From: Stomoxys calcitrans
Lineage: Eukaryota > Arthropoda > Insecta > Diptera > Muscidae
Assembly: GCF_963082655.1 (NCBI RefSeq)
Contig: NC_081552.1
Location: 95,083,582 to 95,147,581 of the forward strand
Length of the DNA stretch: 64,000 nucleotides
Direction of reading: 5' to 3'
The position numbers and the translations under genes are program-made. How positions within the stretch are numbered: position 1 is the first letter of the stretch; every line of letters starts with the position of its first letter. Below, piece by piece: positions 32,375 to 43,715 of the stretch. The notes under the pieces are model-generated. The model did no database searches, had not been told where the DNA came from, and saw nothing but the letters and a program-made list of their open reading frames with translations.

Positions 32375-33706
32375 CTAAATCATACTTGGAGCATATTGGA
32401 TATCTAGTGAAATTTGTTTGGGATTTAATAAGTTCATAAAATAATCCTTAAATGTGTTAGCGGTTATTGCGTTGCCCACTTTAAATTCCTGTCTATTTAT
32501 TTCCTTTGCCAATTTCCACCATTCCTTCCCGTTATTGATATTATTTATCCTTTGATGTAGTTGTTCAAAATAACTTAGTTTTGCTGCTTGGCATACTTCC
32601 CCATAAGCTTTTTTATGCCGCATATATGTTACCCGGTGCTGTTCATTTTGACTTTTTCTAAATTTATTTAAAGACATAAAAACTTTTTTTCGCGCCCAGT
32701 AACATTTTGTATCGAACCATTTATTATGTGGGCTAAATTGTGGAGTATTCACACACTCTGTAGATGAAATAATAATATCAGTAAGTTGTTTTATTTCAGT
32801 GTATTGGTTTTGATGAACTAGATTCTTGCTGAGTTCTCTTTGATATTTATCCTTATTCGACTCTTTCCATGAGATTTTCGGCAATAGGCTGAGTTTATTA
32901 TTTATGAATCTATTATTCTCTAATTTTAATTCCAAAATTATGGGTAAGTGGTCTGACCAAATTTGTTCATCTACTTGGAAAGATTGAACTAGATGTAAAA
33001 GCTCTTGGGATATCGCACAAATGTCATTTACTGAGGACCCAACTGTACTAATGAATGTGCAATGCCCTTCTTTATCGCCTTCTGTCTGCCCATTTAATAT
33101 CGTGAGGTTGAAATCGTTACAGAAATCCAGATATTTTCTTCCCTTTCCATTCACTTCTTTATCCATAGATTTTCGTTCTTTATAACCGGCTGCAAAAACT
33201 TCCTCGTGTATTGGTGAGATAACTTGTTGTAGCTCGCCTATCCTCACATTTACGTCGCCCAAAAGTATTAGATTATCAATTTCGAAATCGTACATACTCC
33301 TTTTTAGTACGGAGAATTCATTTTCCCAATCAGCACTTCTGATATATAATGGTACAATCGTCATTTTCTGATACCCGCACGATACGATAATACTCAGCAC
33401 CGAGTTCCTTGTTTGGAAATCATACCGGATATTCCTTTGGTTAACATTTTTATTAATAGCCAACATAACTCCACCCAATGCTCTTCCAAAATTATTAATT
33501 TTCTTTGCAAATATCCAAGATATTTCGAAACCAGGCAGATATTTGTGAAATCTGGGAGCTTTATCTTCAAGAGTATGTGTTTCCACTAGTATTAAAATAT
33601 CAAAACTCGTTATATATCTGAAAAAATTTGGGTACAAGAATTTATTTTCGAATCCATTTATGTTATATGACATAATTTTTAATTTGTTTATCTTATCTAT
33701 ATTCAC
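32375..33706 (-). pseudogene. LINE ORF2: APE-type endonuclease domain and linker
   Basis: 443 codons from M at 33706, 26 bases after the ORF1 stop. N-terminus LKIMSYNINGFENKFLYPNF carries the catalytic N of the YNING box; FDILILVETHT holds the catalytic E (residue ~42). LILLGDVNVRIG matches the GD(F/V)N box with an unusual V, GHCTFISTVGSSVNDICAIS is the T-F-S...D box, and IWSDHLPIILEL (residues ~245-257) has the SDH catalytic pair. The basic linker follows (WKLAKEINRQE). Domain order and residues look intact, so this nicking domain might have been the last working part. Ends at a premature TAG, after which the same frame continues. Confidence 0.9.
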
Positions 33707-33732
33707 TTTAGGGCGTAGTGAGATGTGAGGAT

Positions 33733-34567
33733 TTAAAAGTTTTTTGAGTTTATTTTTTCCAAAATAGCATCAAATGTTTCCTTTTCAATTTCTTCGTCGT
33801 ATAGTTTTCTCAATGCAATTTCAGCTTTATCTTTTCCACAAATTAATTCGTTTTGGCCACTCCATACAAACCACTTATCGTGAATTTTGAACTTGTCGTC
33901 TCTGACCGTTATCTTATGCTTGGTACTCACATTCCAGATTAATTTCTTGATGGATAAGTTGTATAGTTTGTTGCGTCGGCGCCTTGGATTTATATCTCTG
34001 CTTATCGAGATTTTGGTACCCGCAAGATTTCTTGTAGTTCCTAATAAATATACATAATAATGTGGATTCCGAATCAAGTTCCGCAATGACTGTGCAAGTT
34101 TCGTTAAATTTCGATAAGATATGTGCCGACATGATTTGCACATCTATTTTTAAAATGTTGTTGCAGACTTTCTTCACAGACTCCATTGCATTCTTCTCAA
34201 AACTAATTCCCCTGAATATTAACTTATTGTTTTTGATTTGATTCTCTAACCATTTTATTTCTTCCTCGCTTTCCTTTTGATTATTTTGAAGAATATTTAT
34301 CTCTTCTTTTAATTTTCTATTTTCTTCCCGAAGTTCTACGAGCTCTGCAGAAGTAGAAGCTATTCCTGCTTTTACTTCTTCAATATCCGACTTAGTTGGC
34401 AGGCTTTCCAATTTTTCTTCCAAAAGGTTGTTCATAGTTAATTTCATTATATTCATTAACTCTTCCACGTCCATATTACCTACTGGTTTTTTTGCCATTT
34501 TTCCAAAATCAGGTGATGTTTCAGCTAGCTTTCGTTTTGTTTGCTGGGTAGTAGGAGTAACTGACAT
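33733..34567 (-). pseudogene. LINE ORF1 (coiled coil plus RNA-binding region), frameshifted
   Basis: First part (M at 34567, to about 34050) starts MSVTPTTQQTKRKLAETSPD and contains a strong coiled coil (residues ~75-110: SAELVELREENRKLKEEINI), followed by ENQIKNNKLIFRGISFEKNA, which resembles the start of an RRM-like domain (NNL.IFRGI). The reading then shifts frame near 34040 to the second part (to 33733), with LAGTKISISRDINPRRRRNK and KHKITVRDDKFKIHDKWFVW, an arginine-rich RNA-binding C-terminus. About 278 codons in all, similar to ORF1 proteins of other CR1/L1-like LINEs that coat the RNA. Confidence 0.85.
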
Positions 34568-34627
34568 ATTTTAAATTTATGTGTAAATAAATTGGTGTTG
34601 GCAACACCGCGCTGACATAGATCAATA
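34568..34627 (-). promoter_or_regulatory. LINE 5' UTR with short hairpin
   Basis: Sixty bases between the target-site duplication and the ORF1 start. Contains TGTTGCCAACA (self-complementary, on plus TGTTGGCAACA near 34596). Its very short length and hairpin suggest an internal promoter start; this is inference. Confidence 0.5.
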
Positions 34628-34639
34628 CGTAGCATGGTA
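34628..34639. repeat. Target-site duplication, right copy
   Basis: CGTAGCATGGTA, identical to 30562-30573. It continues as TTTCAC, exactly as in uninterrupted Helitron copies at 52552 and 59211. Confidence 0.9.
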
Positions 34640-35085
34640 TTTCACTTAAAGCTCTTTAATTGTCGAAAATAAATATTCCAAGGAAAATTTTGTTTCCTCC
34701 TAAAGATACATCAAATGGGTTATTTGACCCATTATGACAATATGGGACTCAAATGGAAGGTACTTGAGAATAGAAAACGAATTTGATATCCAATTTTGGA
34801 GCCAAGTGTTTTGGGGTACGCCCAAAAGCACCTCCTAAACTGAACTTCATTTCCGTTGCGAATAAAGAAAGAATTTGATATCTATTTTCAGTGTAAAATG
34901 CCGGTGGCCGCCCCAGCCCCAAAACACCCACAAAACGGTTCATATTTACCTCTCATGGCAATATGGCGCTCAAATTGAAGGGATTTGGAAAAGCAGCACA
35001 AATTTGATATCCATATTTGAGTCAAAATATCTGAGATGCCATCCCTCCCCTAATGAGAACATTACCCTAGGAAGAACATTACCAC
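34640..35085 (+). mobile_element. Canonical Helitron body, continuation after the LINE
   Basis: Resumes TTTCACTTAAAGCTCTTTAA and then further ~129-bp type units (ACAATATGGGACTCAAATGG at 34735, GGCAATATGGCGCTC near 34955). The expected GC-rich 3' terminus is not present; an unrelated SINE scrap follows. Confidence 0.7.
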
Positions 35086-35170
35086 CAGGAACCGAGAAGG
35101 GGCAAATTCTCACACACCAATGAGTGCTTTCCGATTCATGTTTAAACTCAATGGTAAGGGACCTTTTTTT
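35086..35170 (-). mobile_element. SINE fragment, reversed
   Basis: GGGGCAAATTCTCACACACC, AATGAGTGCTTTCCGATTC and AAACTCAATGGTAAGGGACC match the 3' half of the tRNA-derived SINE at 43716-44034. Confidence 0.65.
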
Positions 35171-36431
35171 ATAAGATCTCTAAGAGACCTTTTAAACAAT
35201 CAATATCCGTAACTCTTAACCTCCCATAATGGAAGTATGCCACTTCTTTATTGAATCTCGTAAGTCATCTTTCCAATTGACTGGGCTTCAACGGATATTG
35301 CTGATTTGAACACCGTAGTTGTGGTTTCCTTTAATTTTGCTGTTGGCAATTTCTTTCTGTTAGATTTTGTATTCATTCCAATGAGAACATTTGCCTTTGT
35401 TTCTGCTTTTCACCATGGTTCTGTCATCCCCTCTTGTGTTTATATATATATCATGTGCTGCTTTTAGTGTCGTGACAGCGCTAACTACTTCTGAGTGTGG
35501 AGTAAATTTTTTTTCTTTGTGAAATCTGACATTATGTTCATTATTATACATTGATTTTCTTTAAAAATTTTTCTATTATTGTTGCTGTTTTATATACCCT
35601 ACTCTATTGATGAGCTATAATGAAACTCTTAAGCTACCCATTGGATAATTGGACTTAAGGTGCTATCACACTACATATATTTTTTAATGACCTGTTACTT
35701 TATGTATCCCATGACTTTTCTTATGTACCCGAGTAAGAAACATTGGTATGCATATGACAATTGTCTTTTCCAATTATATCTGCCATCTGATGAATTTGGA
35801 TCAAATTATATATTATAAGACACAAATGGATAACATTTGATATCAAATATAAATAAAAAGAATAACATATTGTCATATGTAATGTTATTTTGTATACACA
35901 TATGCCTACATATGTACATCTTCGATGAAATAAGAGCTGGCCTTAACAGAAAAATTTCATATTTATTCCAAAATCCGTTTTTCATATTAAATGTTTCGTA
36001 TGTCCCAGGCGATGTGTACGAATTTCCGAGTTGCTAAATATGAGAACACATATCGTCTGATAACACCTTTAAGTGACTTCTGATGTATGAAGATCCGTAT
36101 ATTTTGCGTATATTTGTTGGCAACAAATTTTGTAATCCCTAAAAAGCTTATACAAGGAACATTCACAAAATTTACTTTCTTGCCAATGAATCATGTGCAA
36201 CCACACAAGGATTGCCTTTTTCCCCATAAAATTGGTAAAATGTTAACTTTTCCGATTTACAAAATATAGGGTAAGATAAAAAAAATGAGTTCTACTTAAA
36301 TGGAGCGCCATTTTCTTATTCCCCTTGATCTGATCTCTCGCCCCTAATTACATATACACACATTTTGTTAGCAATTTTCTGCTGCAAATTGTCGACGATG
36401 CCTGCCATGGTGTTAAGTACACGCCTATGTA
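35171..36431. other. Unclassified sequence, no gene called
   Basis: No repeats or protein motifs recognised. Short frames (35360-35551 minus, 35837-36037 plus, 36087-36269 plus) are unremarkable. May be unique intergenic or intronic DNA. Confidence 0.4.
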
Positions 36432-36499
36432 CAGGGTGCGCCAGAGAAACTTACTTATTTGCCAATAAAACCAAAAGTATTTCAGTTATTGTTTTAACT

Positions 36500-36980
36500 C
36501 TTTTTTATTAGAACACAATATCCCAATTTTTTTATGCAGTCTTGAAAATGACATTGGGTAAATGGCGACCACCATTGCGTATACACCGATGAAGTCTATT
36601 TTTATAATTGGTGTCCACTTTTTGCAGCATATCAATCGGTACGTTGGAATGTTTTTGTGTTGTTGAGGTTTAACATCACTCCAATAATGCCTGTTTTGCT
36701 AGTTGACGCAGCCGGTTAGTTAGATCTTGCATAACAGCCAATTTAAACGGATGAAACTTAAGGACTTGATGGAGAATTCGTCGAATAGTGGTGTAATAAA
36801 TTCCCATAGCAGATGAGAGAACGGACAACTGACAACTTCACTCTTTTGATATTTTCCGGACAGCTGAAGTCCACTTCTGGGTTTATGGTAGAACGGATAA
36901 CTGACTACTTCACTCTTTTGATATTTTCCGGACAGCTGAAGTGCATTTCTGGGTTTAGCGAAACTTCCAGATTCGATTCA
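36500..36980 (-). pseudogene. Tc1/mariner-superfamily transposase, C-terminal part
   Basis: Minus frame across 36660-36525 reads LQKVDTNYKNRLHRCIRNGG and RHLPNVIFKTA, the conserved end (C(I)..GG.H.....F) of Tc1-like transposases. Upstream coding sequence is broken by frameshifts and a 72-bp tandem duplication at 36819-36962. The catalytic domain is not recognisable. Confidence 0.75.
36819..36962. repeat. 72-bp tandem duplication inside the transposon
   Basis: Two adjacent copies each starting GAACGGA(C/T)AACTGAC and containing TTTTGATATTTTCCGGACAG. About 93% identical, so an old local duplication. Confidence 0.85.
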
Positions 36981-37021
36981 CGGCCATGAACGTGTCGGTG
37001 AGAAGGAATTTGAAAGCAAGC

Positions 37022-38358
37022 GCATTTGGGCCAAGTTGCATAAACATGTCGAAGAGCCTAACACAAAGCACTGTCCCAAATTTCGGCGAAATCGGACTAT
37101 AAATGCCTCTTTTATGGGCTCTAAACCTTTAATCGTGAGATCGGTCTATATGGCAGCTATATTCAAATCTGGACCGATCTGGGCAAACTTTAAGAAGGAC
37201 GTCGAAGAGCCTAACCAAACTCACTGTCTCAAATTTCAGCGACATCGGACAATAAGTGCGTCTTTTATGGCCCCTAAACCTAAAACCTTGATATCGGTCT
37301 ATATGGCAGCTATATCCAAATCTGGACCGATCTATGCGTTATTGCAGAAGTATGTCAAGGGGCTTAACTTAACTCACTGTTCCAAATTTCGGCGACATCG
37401 GACAATGAATGAGCATTTTATGGGCCCAAAACCATAAATCAAGAAATCGGTCTATATGGCAGCTATATCCAAATCTGAAGCGATCTGGACCAAATTGAAG
37501 AAATATGTCAAAGGGCCTAACACAACCCACTGTCCCAAATTTCAGCAAAATCGGATAATAAATGTGGCTTTTATGGGCCTTACATCATTAATCGGAGGAT
37601 CAATCTATATGTCAGCTATATCCAAATCTGGACCGATCTGAGCCAAATTATCGAAGGATGTCGATGGGCCTTACACAATTCACTGTCCCGAATTTCATCA
37701 AAATCGGATAATAAATGTGGCTTTTATGGGCCTAAGACCCTAAACCGGAGGATCGGTCTATATGGCAGCTATATCCAAATCTGAACCGATCTGGGCGAAT
37801 TTAACGAAGGAAGTCGAAGAGCCTAAGAGAACTCACTGTCCCAAATTTCAGCGAAATCGGATAATAAATGTGGCTTTTATGGGCCTAAGACAATAAATCG
37901 GAGGATCGGTCTATATGGCAGCTATATCCAAATCTGGACCGATCTGAGCCAAATTAACGAAGGATGTCGAATGGCCTAACACAACTCACTGCCCCAAATT
38001 TCAACAAAATCGCATAATAAATGTGGCTTTTATGGGCCTAAGACCCTAAATCGGCGGATCTGTCTATATGGGGGCTATATCAAGATATAGTCCGATATAG
38101 CCCATCTTCGAACTTAACCTGCTTATAGACCAAAAAAGAATCTGTGCAAAATTTCAGCTCAATATCTGTATTTTTAAAGACTGTAGCGTGATTTCAACAG
38201 ACAGACGGACAGACGGACGGACATGTCTAGATCGTCTTAGATTTTTACGCTGATCAAGAATATATATACTTTATAGGGTCGGAAATGGATATTTCGATGT
38301 GTTGCAAACGGAATGACAAAATGAATATACCGCCATCCGTCGGTGGTGGGTATAAAAA
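37022..38358 (-). mobile_element. Helentron family B, reversed, 3'-truncated
   Basis: Starts within a central repeat (TTTGGGCCAAGTTGCATAAA) without the 3' hairpin. It has about seven ~153-bp repeats, then CAGACAGACGGACAGACGGACGG, (TA)n and CCGCCATCCGTCGGTGG end. Because the unit is near 153 bp (51 codons), apparent ORFs of 133 and 61 codons run through it; these are not genes. Confidence 0.85.
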
Positions 38359-38470
38359 GAATCTCTTGGTGACTTCCACCTCCAGATGCTCCCACTCTCG
38401 ACCCTCTCCCCACCCAACTCAACGCTCAGGAGATTTTTCAAATAAGTAAATGTCTTTGGTGCACCCTGTA

Positions 38471-40726
38471 AATGTGAAAAGATTTTTCATGCTGACTGGC
38501 ACTGGATGACTCTATTGCTCATACATGTTGTAAAGACAATTTTCACTTTTCTCGCCTCTTTTGCTTTCATTTCACTCGTTGTGTATTGAAGCCCGTTTTG
38601 CTTCTTTGCAGTCGCTTTCATATGACATGCAACATTTAATATTTCATCAGCTTTCTTGACCTCCTTTTTCGGATTATTGTGTTGTATCCGTTGCTCATGT
38701 ACGCTTTTCTTTGCCCTCCTTCGTTCATAAAAGCAGCCAGTTATGCAGCACATTGAGGGTGGTTTATAATTAGGTATAACTTTAAATTATATCAATTTTA
38801 CTTTAATAATAAGGCAAAAATACATTGAAATACGAAAGAAAACTAGGTTTTCTTTATTGGAATCCCACTTTTTTTTAAATCGAAAATTACCAAAAAAAAT
38901 TTTGTTACTGTGAAATTGGTAAAGATAAACATTTTTTTTTTTTTTTTGAAAATTGCGGTCGGTAATGGTTGCAGGAACTGACCCATCGGTGGTGACATTT
39001 ATTGGCCGATCCTAATCTTTCAAAGACTTCAAAGTGTGGTTTGTTTTATAATGCATGTTTTGGCGATTCAGCCTAAATATTTTGATGAAATTTTATCATC
39101 TGCGCTCATTTTTGCTCTCAAATTAGTTTTATGATTTCAACAGGTTAGTGTTTGTGTCGGTCCATTGGTTTTAAATGACTTTTATTTCCATAAGATTTTA
39201 CGCATTTCAAAAAATATATGTTGACTAATTTTTACGAAGAACCATCTACATTATGCTTAAATTATGGCGTCAATTTCTTCTTCAAACATAATTAAAATCA
39301 ATCGAAAATTCGTTTAAATGGAAAAGTTGTCCAGTAAAAATTGCATCCAACTATGTCGTATATGCTTATAATTTCCAACATGTCTTTATAAGTCCAAAAG
39401 TTTTCCTTAGTTATTGGAGATAAAATAAGAAAAGATGTTAGAACTAAAAATCAGAAACACGAACAGGTTTCTGCGTTATTACAGTTGTAAACTTTTTTTT
39501 TTTCTTTGCCAACTATTTGATGTCAAATGACCTAGCGACCAACGTAAGTGTAATATAGAGCTTGCACTCATATATAAACGTCTGCTGACTAATATTATTT
39601 TTACACATTTCCTCACTTAAGGTGGGTATTAAGTTTGTGTTTCACAGTGAAAATTAAAATTTTTTATGATTACTTTTTGTAGATAATAGATTTTGAAGCA
39701 AAAATACTAATTCCATATATTAGGGCATTCCCATTATTTGTGATAAAATTTTAATAAAAGTGTTATGTTATTAGTAATATTTGTAAACATGCAATTTGAC
39801 TAGTCGAGCTTCATTAAAGATTATCGTACATAATACATAAGGAAATCATCATTCAAAAAATCTTTCGCTATTAAAAGATTTTCTTGGAAGATAATAAAAG
39901 AACAATTTAAAATGTTTTAAATAATATTTCACTGTGTCCAAAAGTCAACAGAACTAACAAATTTCTACTAGACTTTTTGTCCCTTAATCAATATGAGCTC
40001 CGTATCAATTGCCTTAAATAGTGCATTGTAAATTATGAAATTCCATGAAAAAAGAACGAAATGGTTTCATTGAAACTAATTATTTTAAAATTAAATTAAT
40101 CTGGCTGATCATTTCCCGGTTTAAAATTGTTCTTCCGAGTCCTTAAAATTTTTAATTTTATTTTTAATATATAAATATTTTATAACTAAACATTACAAAT
40201 TATTCTTTGGAAAAGTTTTACAAATTAACAAGCAAAACATTTCATTTAAAGATAATTTTTAAATAATAATTTTTCTATAGATAATATGAAATTTAAATAA
40301 TAAAACGATAATTAAGAGAATTCATATAGAAATTTCTATATCTCAGAAACATTTTTGATTAATGCTTGTTTTTCAGAACAATTTTTATAAAATTTTGGCA
40401 AGAAAATTCTATGAAGTTTTTGGCTTAAAGAAACTTTTACTAACTTTTCGCTTAAAACGATCACAAAAATGTTTTCTTTAAAAAACTTGCATTGCGATTC
40501 GGTTAACAAAAAAATTAAATTACCCCATTAACGACGAAAAACACCCAAGAATAGAGCTGCCTTAGAAAAAATCTACCTCGAGTTAGTAAAGATCTATTGT
40601 AATGGATTTGGATTGGCGAAAAGTAGACGACTGAAACCTGTTAAAATAATTTTCCCCCAAAACTTGTTTGGGGGAAAATTGGCGTGTCGAAAGTCGGCAA
40701 TTTTTTATATCCCAAAAATCAAACGA
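38471..40726. other. Long AT-rich region, no gene called
   Basis: More than 2 kb of AT-rich DNA with poly-T tracts (38931-38947). An 88-codon minus frame at 38487-38753 (KKSVHEQRIQHNNPKKEVKK) is lysine-rich with no known domain. Apart from the hairpin at 40648-40680 nothing structured was seen. Likely intergenic or intronic. Confidence 0.4.
40648..40680. repeat. Perfect 14-bp stem, 5-base loop hairpin
   Basis: AATTTTCCCCCAAA and its exact complement TTTGGGGGAAAATT around the loop ACTTG. It sits about 45 bases outside the 3' end of the reversed Helentron at 40727. Confidence 0.95.
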
Positions 40727-41593
40727 AACAAGTAAAAAGGCGTTAAGTTTGGCCGGGGCTCGGTTATATTTGTAAACCATATTCCGATTTGGACCAAATA
40801 CTTCTAAGTACAAGTCATTGTTCAATTGTGTATAAAAAAATATTTGTCTTTTTAGTACCTATATCTAAAAATAATCCGATCTGAACCATATGAGACACGG
40901 ATGTCGAAAAACCTAACATAAGCCACTGTGTCAAATTTCAGTGAAATCGGATTATAAATGCGCCTTTTATGGGGCCAATACTTAAAATCGAGATATCGGT
41001 CAATATGGCAGCTATATCCAAATCTGGACCGATCTGGGACAAATTAAAGAAAAATGTCGAAGGGCCCAACACAACTCACTGTCCCAAATTTCGGCGACAT
41101 GGGACAATAAATGCCCCTTTTATGGGCCCAAAACCTTAAATCGAGAAATCGGTCAATATGGCAGCTATATCCAAATCTGGACCGATCTGGGACAAATTAA
41201 AGAAAGATGTCGAAGGGTTTAACATAACTCACTGCCCAAAATTTCAGCAAAATCGGATAATAAATGTGTCTTTTATGGGCCTAAGACCCTAAATCGGCCG
41301 ATCGGTGTATATGGGAGCTATATCAAGATATAGTCCGATATAGCCCATCTACGAATTTAACCTGCTTATGGATAAAAAAAGAATCTGTGTAAAGTTGCAG
41401 CTCAATATTTCTATTTTTAAAGACTGTAGCGTGTTTTCAACAGACAGACGGACGGACATGTCTAGATCGTCTTAGATTTTTACGCTGATTAAGAATATAT
41501 ATACTCTATAGGGTCAGGAATGGATATTTCGATGTGTTGCAAACGGAATGACAAAATGAATATACCCCCATCCTTCGGTGGTGGGTATAAAAA
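40727..41593 (-). mobile_element. Helentron family B, short copy, reversed
   Basis: AACAAGTAAAAAGGCG, damaged hairpin (GTTTGGCCGGGGCTCGG), four central repeats, (GTCY)n reduced to CAGACAGACGGACGGACATG, ending CATCCTTCGGTGGTGGG with TATAAAAA. About 0.87 kb: fewer central units than the 1.67-kb copies. Confidence 0.85.
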
Positions 41594-41668
41594 TGTCTCA
41601 CAACTTTTAGGAGTGTGATTTCTGGAATCCTTTTTAATGTATTGTGGCATTTGATGATTTCTATATTA

Positions 41669-42648
41669 AACAAGTAAATAGGCATTAAGTTCGGCCGGGC
41701 CGAACTTTGCATACCCACCTCCTCTGGTATATATGTAAACCGCCTTTCATCAAAATTCGGTGAAATATTCATAACTTATGTCCCATATCAGTTATATTAA
41801 AATATGTTCCGATTTGGACCAAATACTAATAAGTACAGTAGATATATCTAAAAATAAACCGATCTGAACTATATACGACACGGATGTCGAAAAGCCTAAC
41901 ATAAGACTTTGTCAAATTTCAGTGATATCGGATTATAAATGCGAATTTTATGGGGCCAAGACTTTAAATCGAGATATCGGTCTACATGGCAGCTATATCC
42001 AAATCTGGACCGATTTGGGCCAAGTTGCATAAAAATGTCGAAGAGCCGAAGCATATATATGGCAGCTATATCCACATCTGGACCGATCTGGTCCAAATCA
42101 ACGAAGGAAGTCGAAGGGCCTAACACAAATCCTTGTCCCAAATTTCAGCGAAATCGGATAATAAATGTGGCTTTTATGGGCCTTAGACCCTAAACCGGAG
42201 GATCGGTCTATATGGCAGCTATATCCAAATCTGGACCGATCTGGTCCAAATTAACGAAGGATGTCGAAGGGCCTGACACAACTCACTGTCCCAAATTTCA
42301 GCAAAATCGAATAATAAATGTGGCTTTTATGGGCCTAAGACCCCAAATCGGTGGATCGGTCTATATGGGTGCTATATCAAGATATAGTCCGATAAAGCCC
42401 ATCTTCGAACTTAACCTGCTTATAGACAAAAAAAAGAATCTGTGCAAAATTTCAGCTCCATATCACTATTTTTAAAGACTGTAGCGTAATTTCAACAGAC
42501 AGACGGACGGACATGTCTAGATCGTCTTAGATTTTTACGCTGATCAAGAATATATATACTTTATAGGGTCGGAAATGGATATTTCGATGTGTTGCAAACG
42601 GAATGACAAAATGAATATACCCCCATCCTTCGGTGGTGGGTATAAAAA
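41669..42648 (-). mobile_element. Helentron family B, reversed
   Basis: AACAAGTAAATAGGCA, intact hairpin TTCGGCCGGGCCGAA, about four central repeats with a deletion near 42050, and a standard 5' end. Only 75 bases from the previous copy and in the same orientation. Confidence 0.85.
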
Positions 42649-43702
42649 TTGCTACGTCAATATAAATTCTTTAAATTATGAATACAAAAAATTTCATTAA
42701 AATCGTACAACGGAATCGAAGGTCGTAATGGGTTAAAATTTTGTTTTTAAAAAAATTTATTGAAGTTGTCTACAGAAAAAAATTTGAGAAAATGTTGTTT
42801 GGGACAGATAAGCATAATAAAAAGATTTTAGGAATGTTTATGCAAAATGTAGTGTCGCAAAATGCAAAATTTTAATGACATTTTTGCTTTAAATAAAATA
42901 TTGAAATAAGGTTGTCTTTAGAGAGTTGTTCGCTGAAATTAAATCCTTAAATAAAAAATTAATTAAAATTTAGTCTTTAGAAAAAATGTTATTGAAATTA
43001 TTTTTATAAACATTTTGTCTTTAGAAAAATTTTGATTAGAATGTTGTCTTTAGAAGAAAATTTAAACAAATTTAAAATAATTTCGAGGATGGTCCGGCCT
43101 GTGCTGATGTTTTGCCATTAGAGAATGTAACGCTGACATTTTGGCTTTAGAAAAATTTCTTTTAAATTTTGTTTTTACTAAGCATTTTATTACAATTTTG
43201 TCCTTAAGAAAAATAATGTTAAGGCGGCCTGGCCTTAGCAAAATGTCTTTGTAAAATATTATTAATATGAAATTTTGTCATTTTCAAAAATGTTATTGAA
43301 ATATTTTGCGTAGAATAATTGTATTATAATTTTTCCTTTTTGACAAAATAATTTAGGCTCGGGCCCGAACCCCTTCCCTGGCTACGTCCTTGGTACGTAG
43401 ATATGTTTGTCCTTTTGAACTTATATTAAAATAATGTAATTTTTGAATCGATTTCACACAGTTTGGCAGCAAGCATTCTCTTACGAGTCCTGACATTTAT
43501 GATACATTTTATAGAAATAATGCACGTTAATTTACACACATTCCAGTGTGTCAAACTAGAGATGACAGCTACATGATTTTTATTTTATTGGTAGCCCATT
43601 ATATTGTTATTAAGCCAACGAAAAGCATTAGTTTTTGAGTTTATTTAAAAAGAAAGTTATTAGTGATGAAGTTCAAGCTCCAAAGTGGGATTGCCTTAAC
43701 CA
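42649..43702. repeat. Degenerate AAATTTTGTCTTTAGAAAAA-type repeat region
   Basis: From about 42720 to 43340 the phrase TTTTGTCTTTAGAAAAA recurs irregularly with many changes, as at 22982-23290. Remaining bases to 43702 are unclassified. No gene. Confidence 0.55.
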
Positions 43703-43715
43703 TAAAGTATGAAAG
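43703..43715. repeat. SINE target-site duplication, left
   Basis: TAAAGTATGAAAG; partner TAAGGTATGAAAG at 44035-44047 (one mismatch). Confidence 0.8.

Larger units (their letters stand above)
30574..34627 (-). mobile_element. Near full-length LINE (CR1/jockey-group), dead
   Basis: Minus-strand element of 4,054 bp with a 12-bp target-site duplication. Order: short 5' UTR (34627-34568, with a GTGTTGCCAACAC hairpin), ORF1 (34567-33733, frameshifted), ORF2 endonuclease (33706-32375), reverse transcriptase (32374-30783), 3' UTR and a (TAC)n tail, seen as TAGTAGTAGTAGTAG at 30571. Defects: an ORF1 frameshift, one premature TAG, and a deletion removing the RT core from motif A to motif C. RT wording (KKGDFNDPANYRAISFMN, GFRRQYSTADNIYSL) places it in the CR1/jockey group, resembling Kiri-like elements; the clade call is tentative. 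Confidence 0.9.
36432..38468 (-). mobile_element. Tc1/mariner-type transposon, interrupted by a Helentron
   Basis: Inverted ends CAGGGTGC(G/A)CCA(G/A)AGA at 36432 and complement ending 38468, flanked by TA on both sides (36430-36431, 38469-38470). The transposase lies on minus, with its C-terminus near the left end. The original element is filled by a family B Helentron at about 37022-38358. Only the last part of the transposase and its far right end remain around it. Confidence 0.85.

Noticed and set aside
37036..37437. 133-codon ORF with three 51-residue repeats (MGPKP, VYMAAISKSGPI)
   Set aside because: It is a reading of Helentron B central repeats, whose ~153-bp unit happens to equal 51 codons. 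Similar frames appear on either strand in other copies with different phase, so no protein is implied.
38487..38753. 88-codon lysine-rich minus ORF
   Set aside because: No recognisable domain, and neighbouring AT-rich DNA gives comparable frames by chance. A host exon cannot be excluded but is unsupported.
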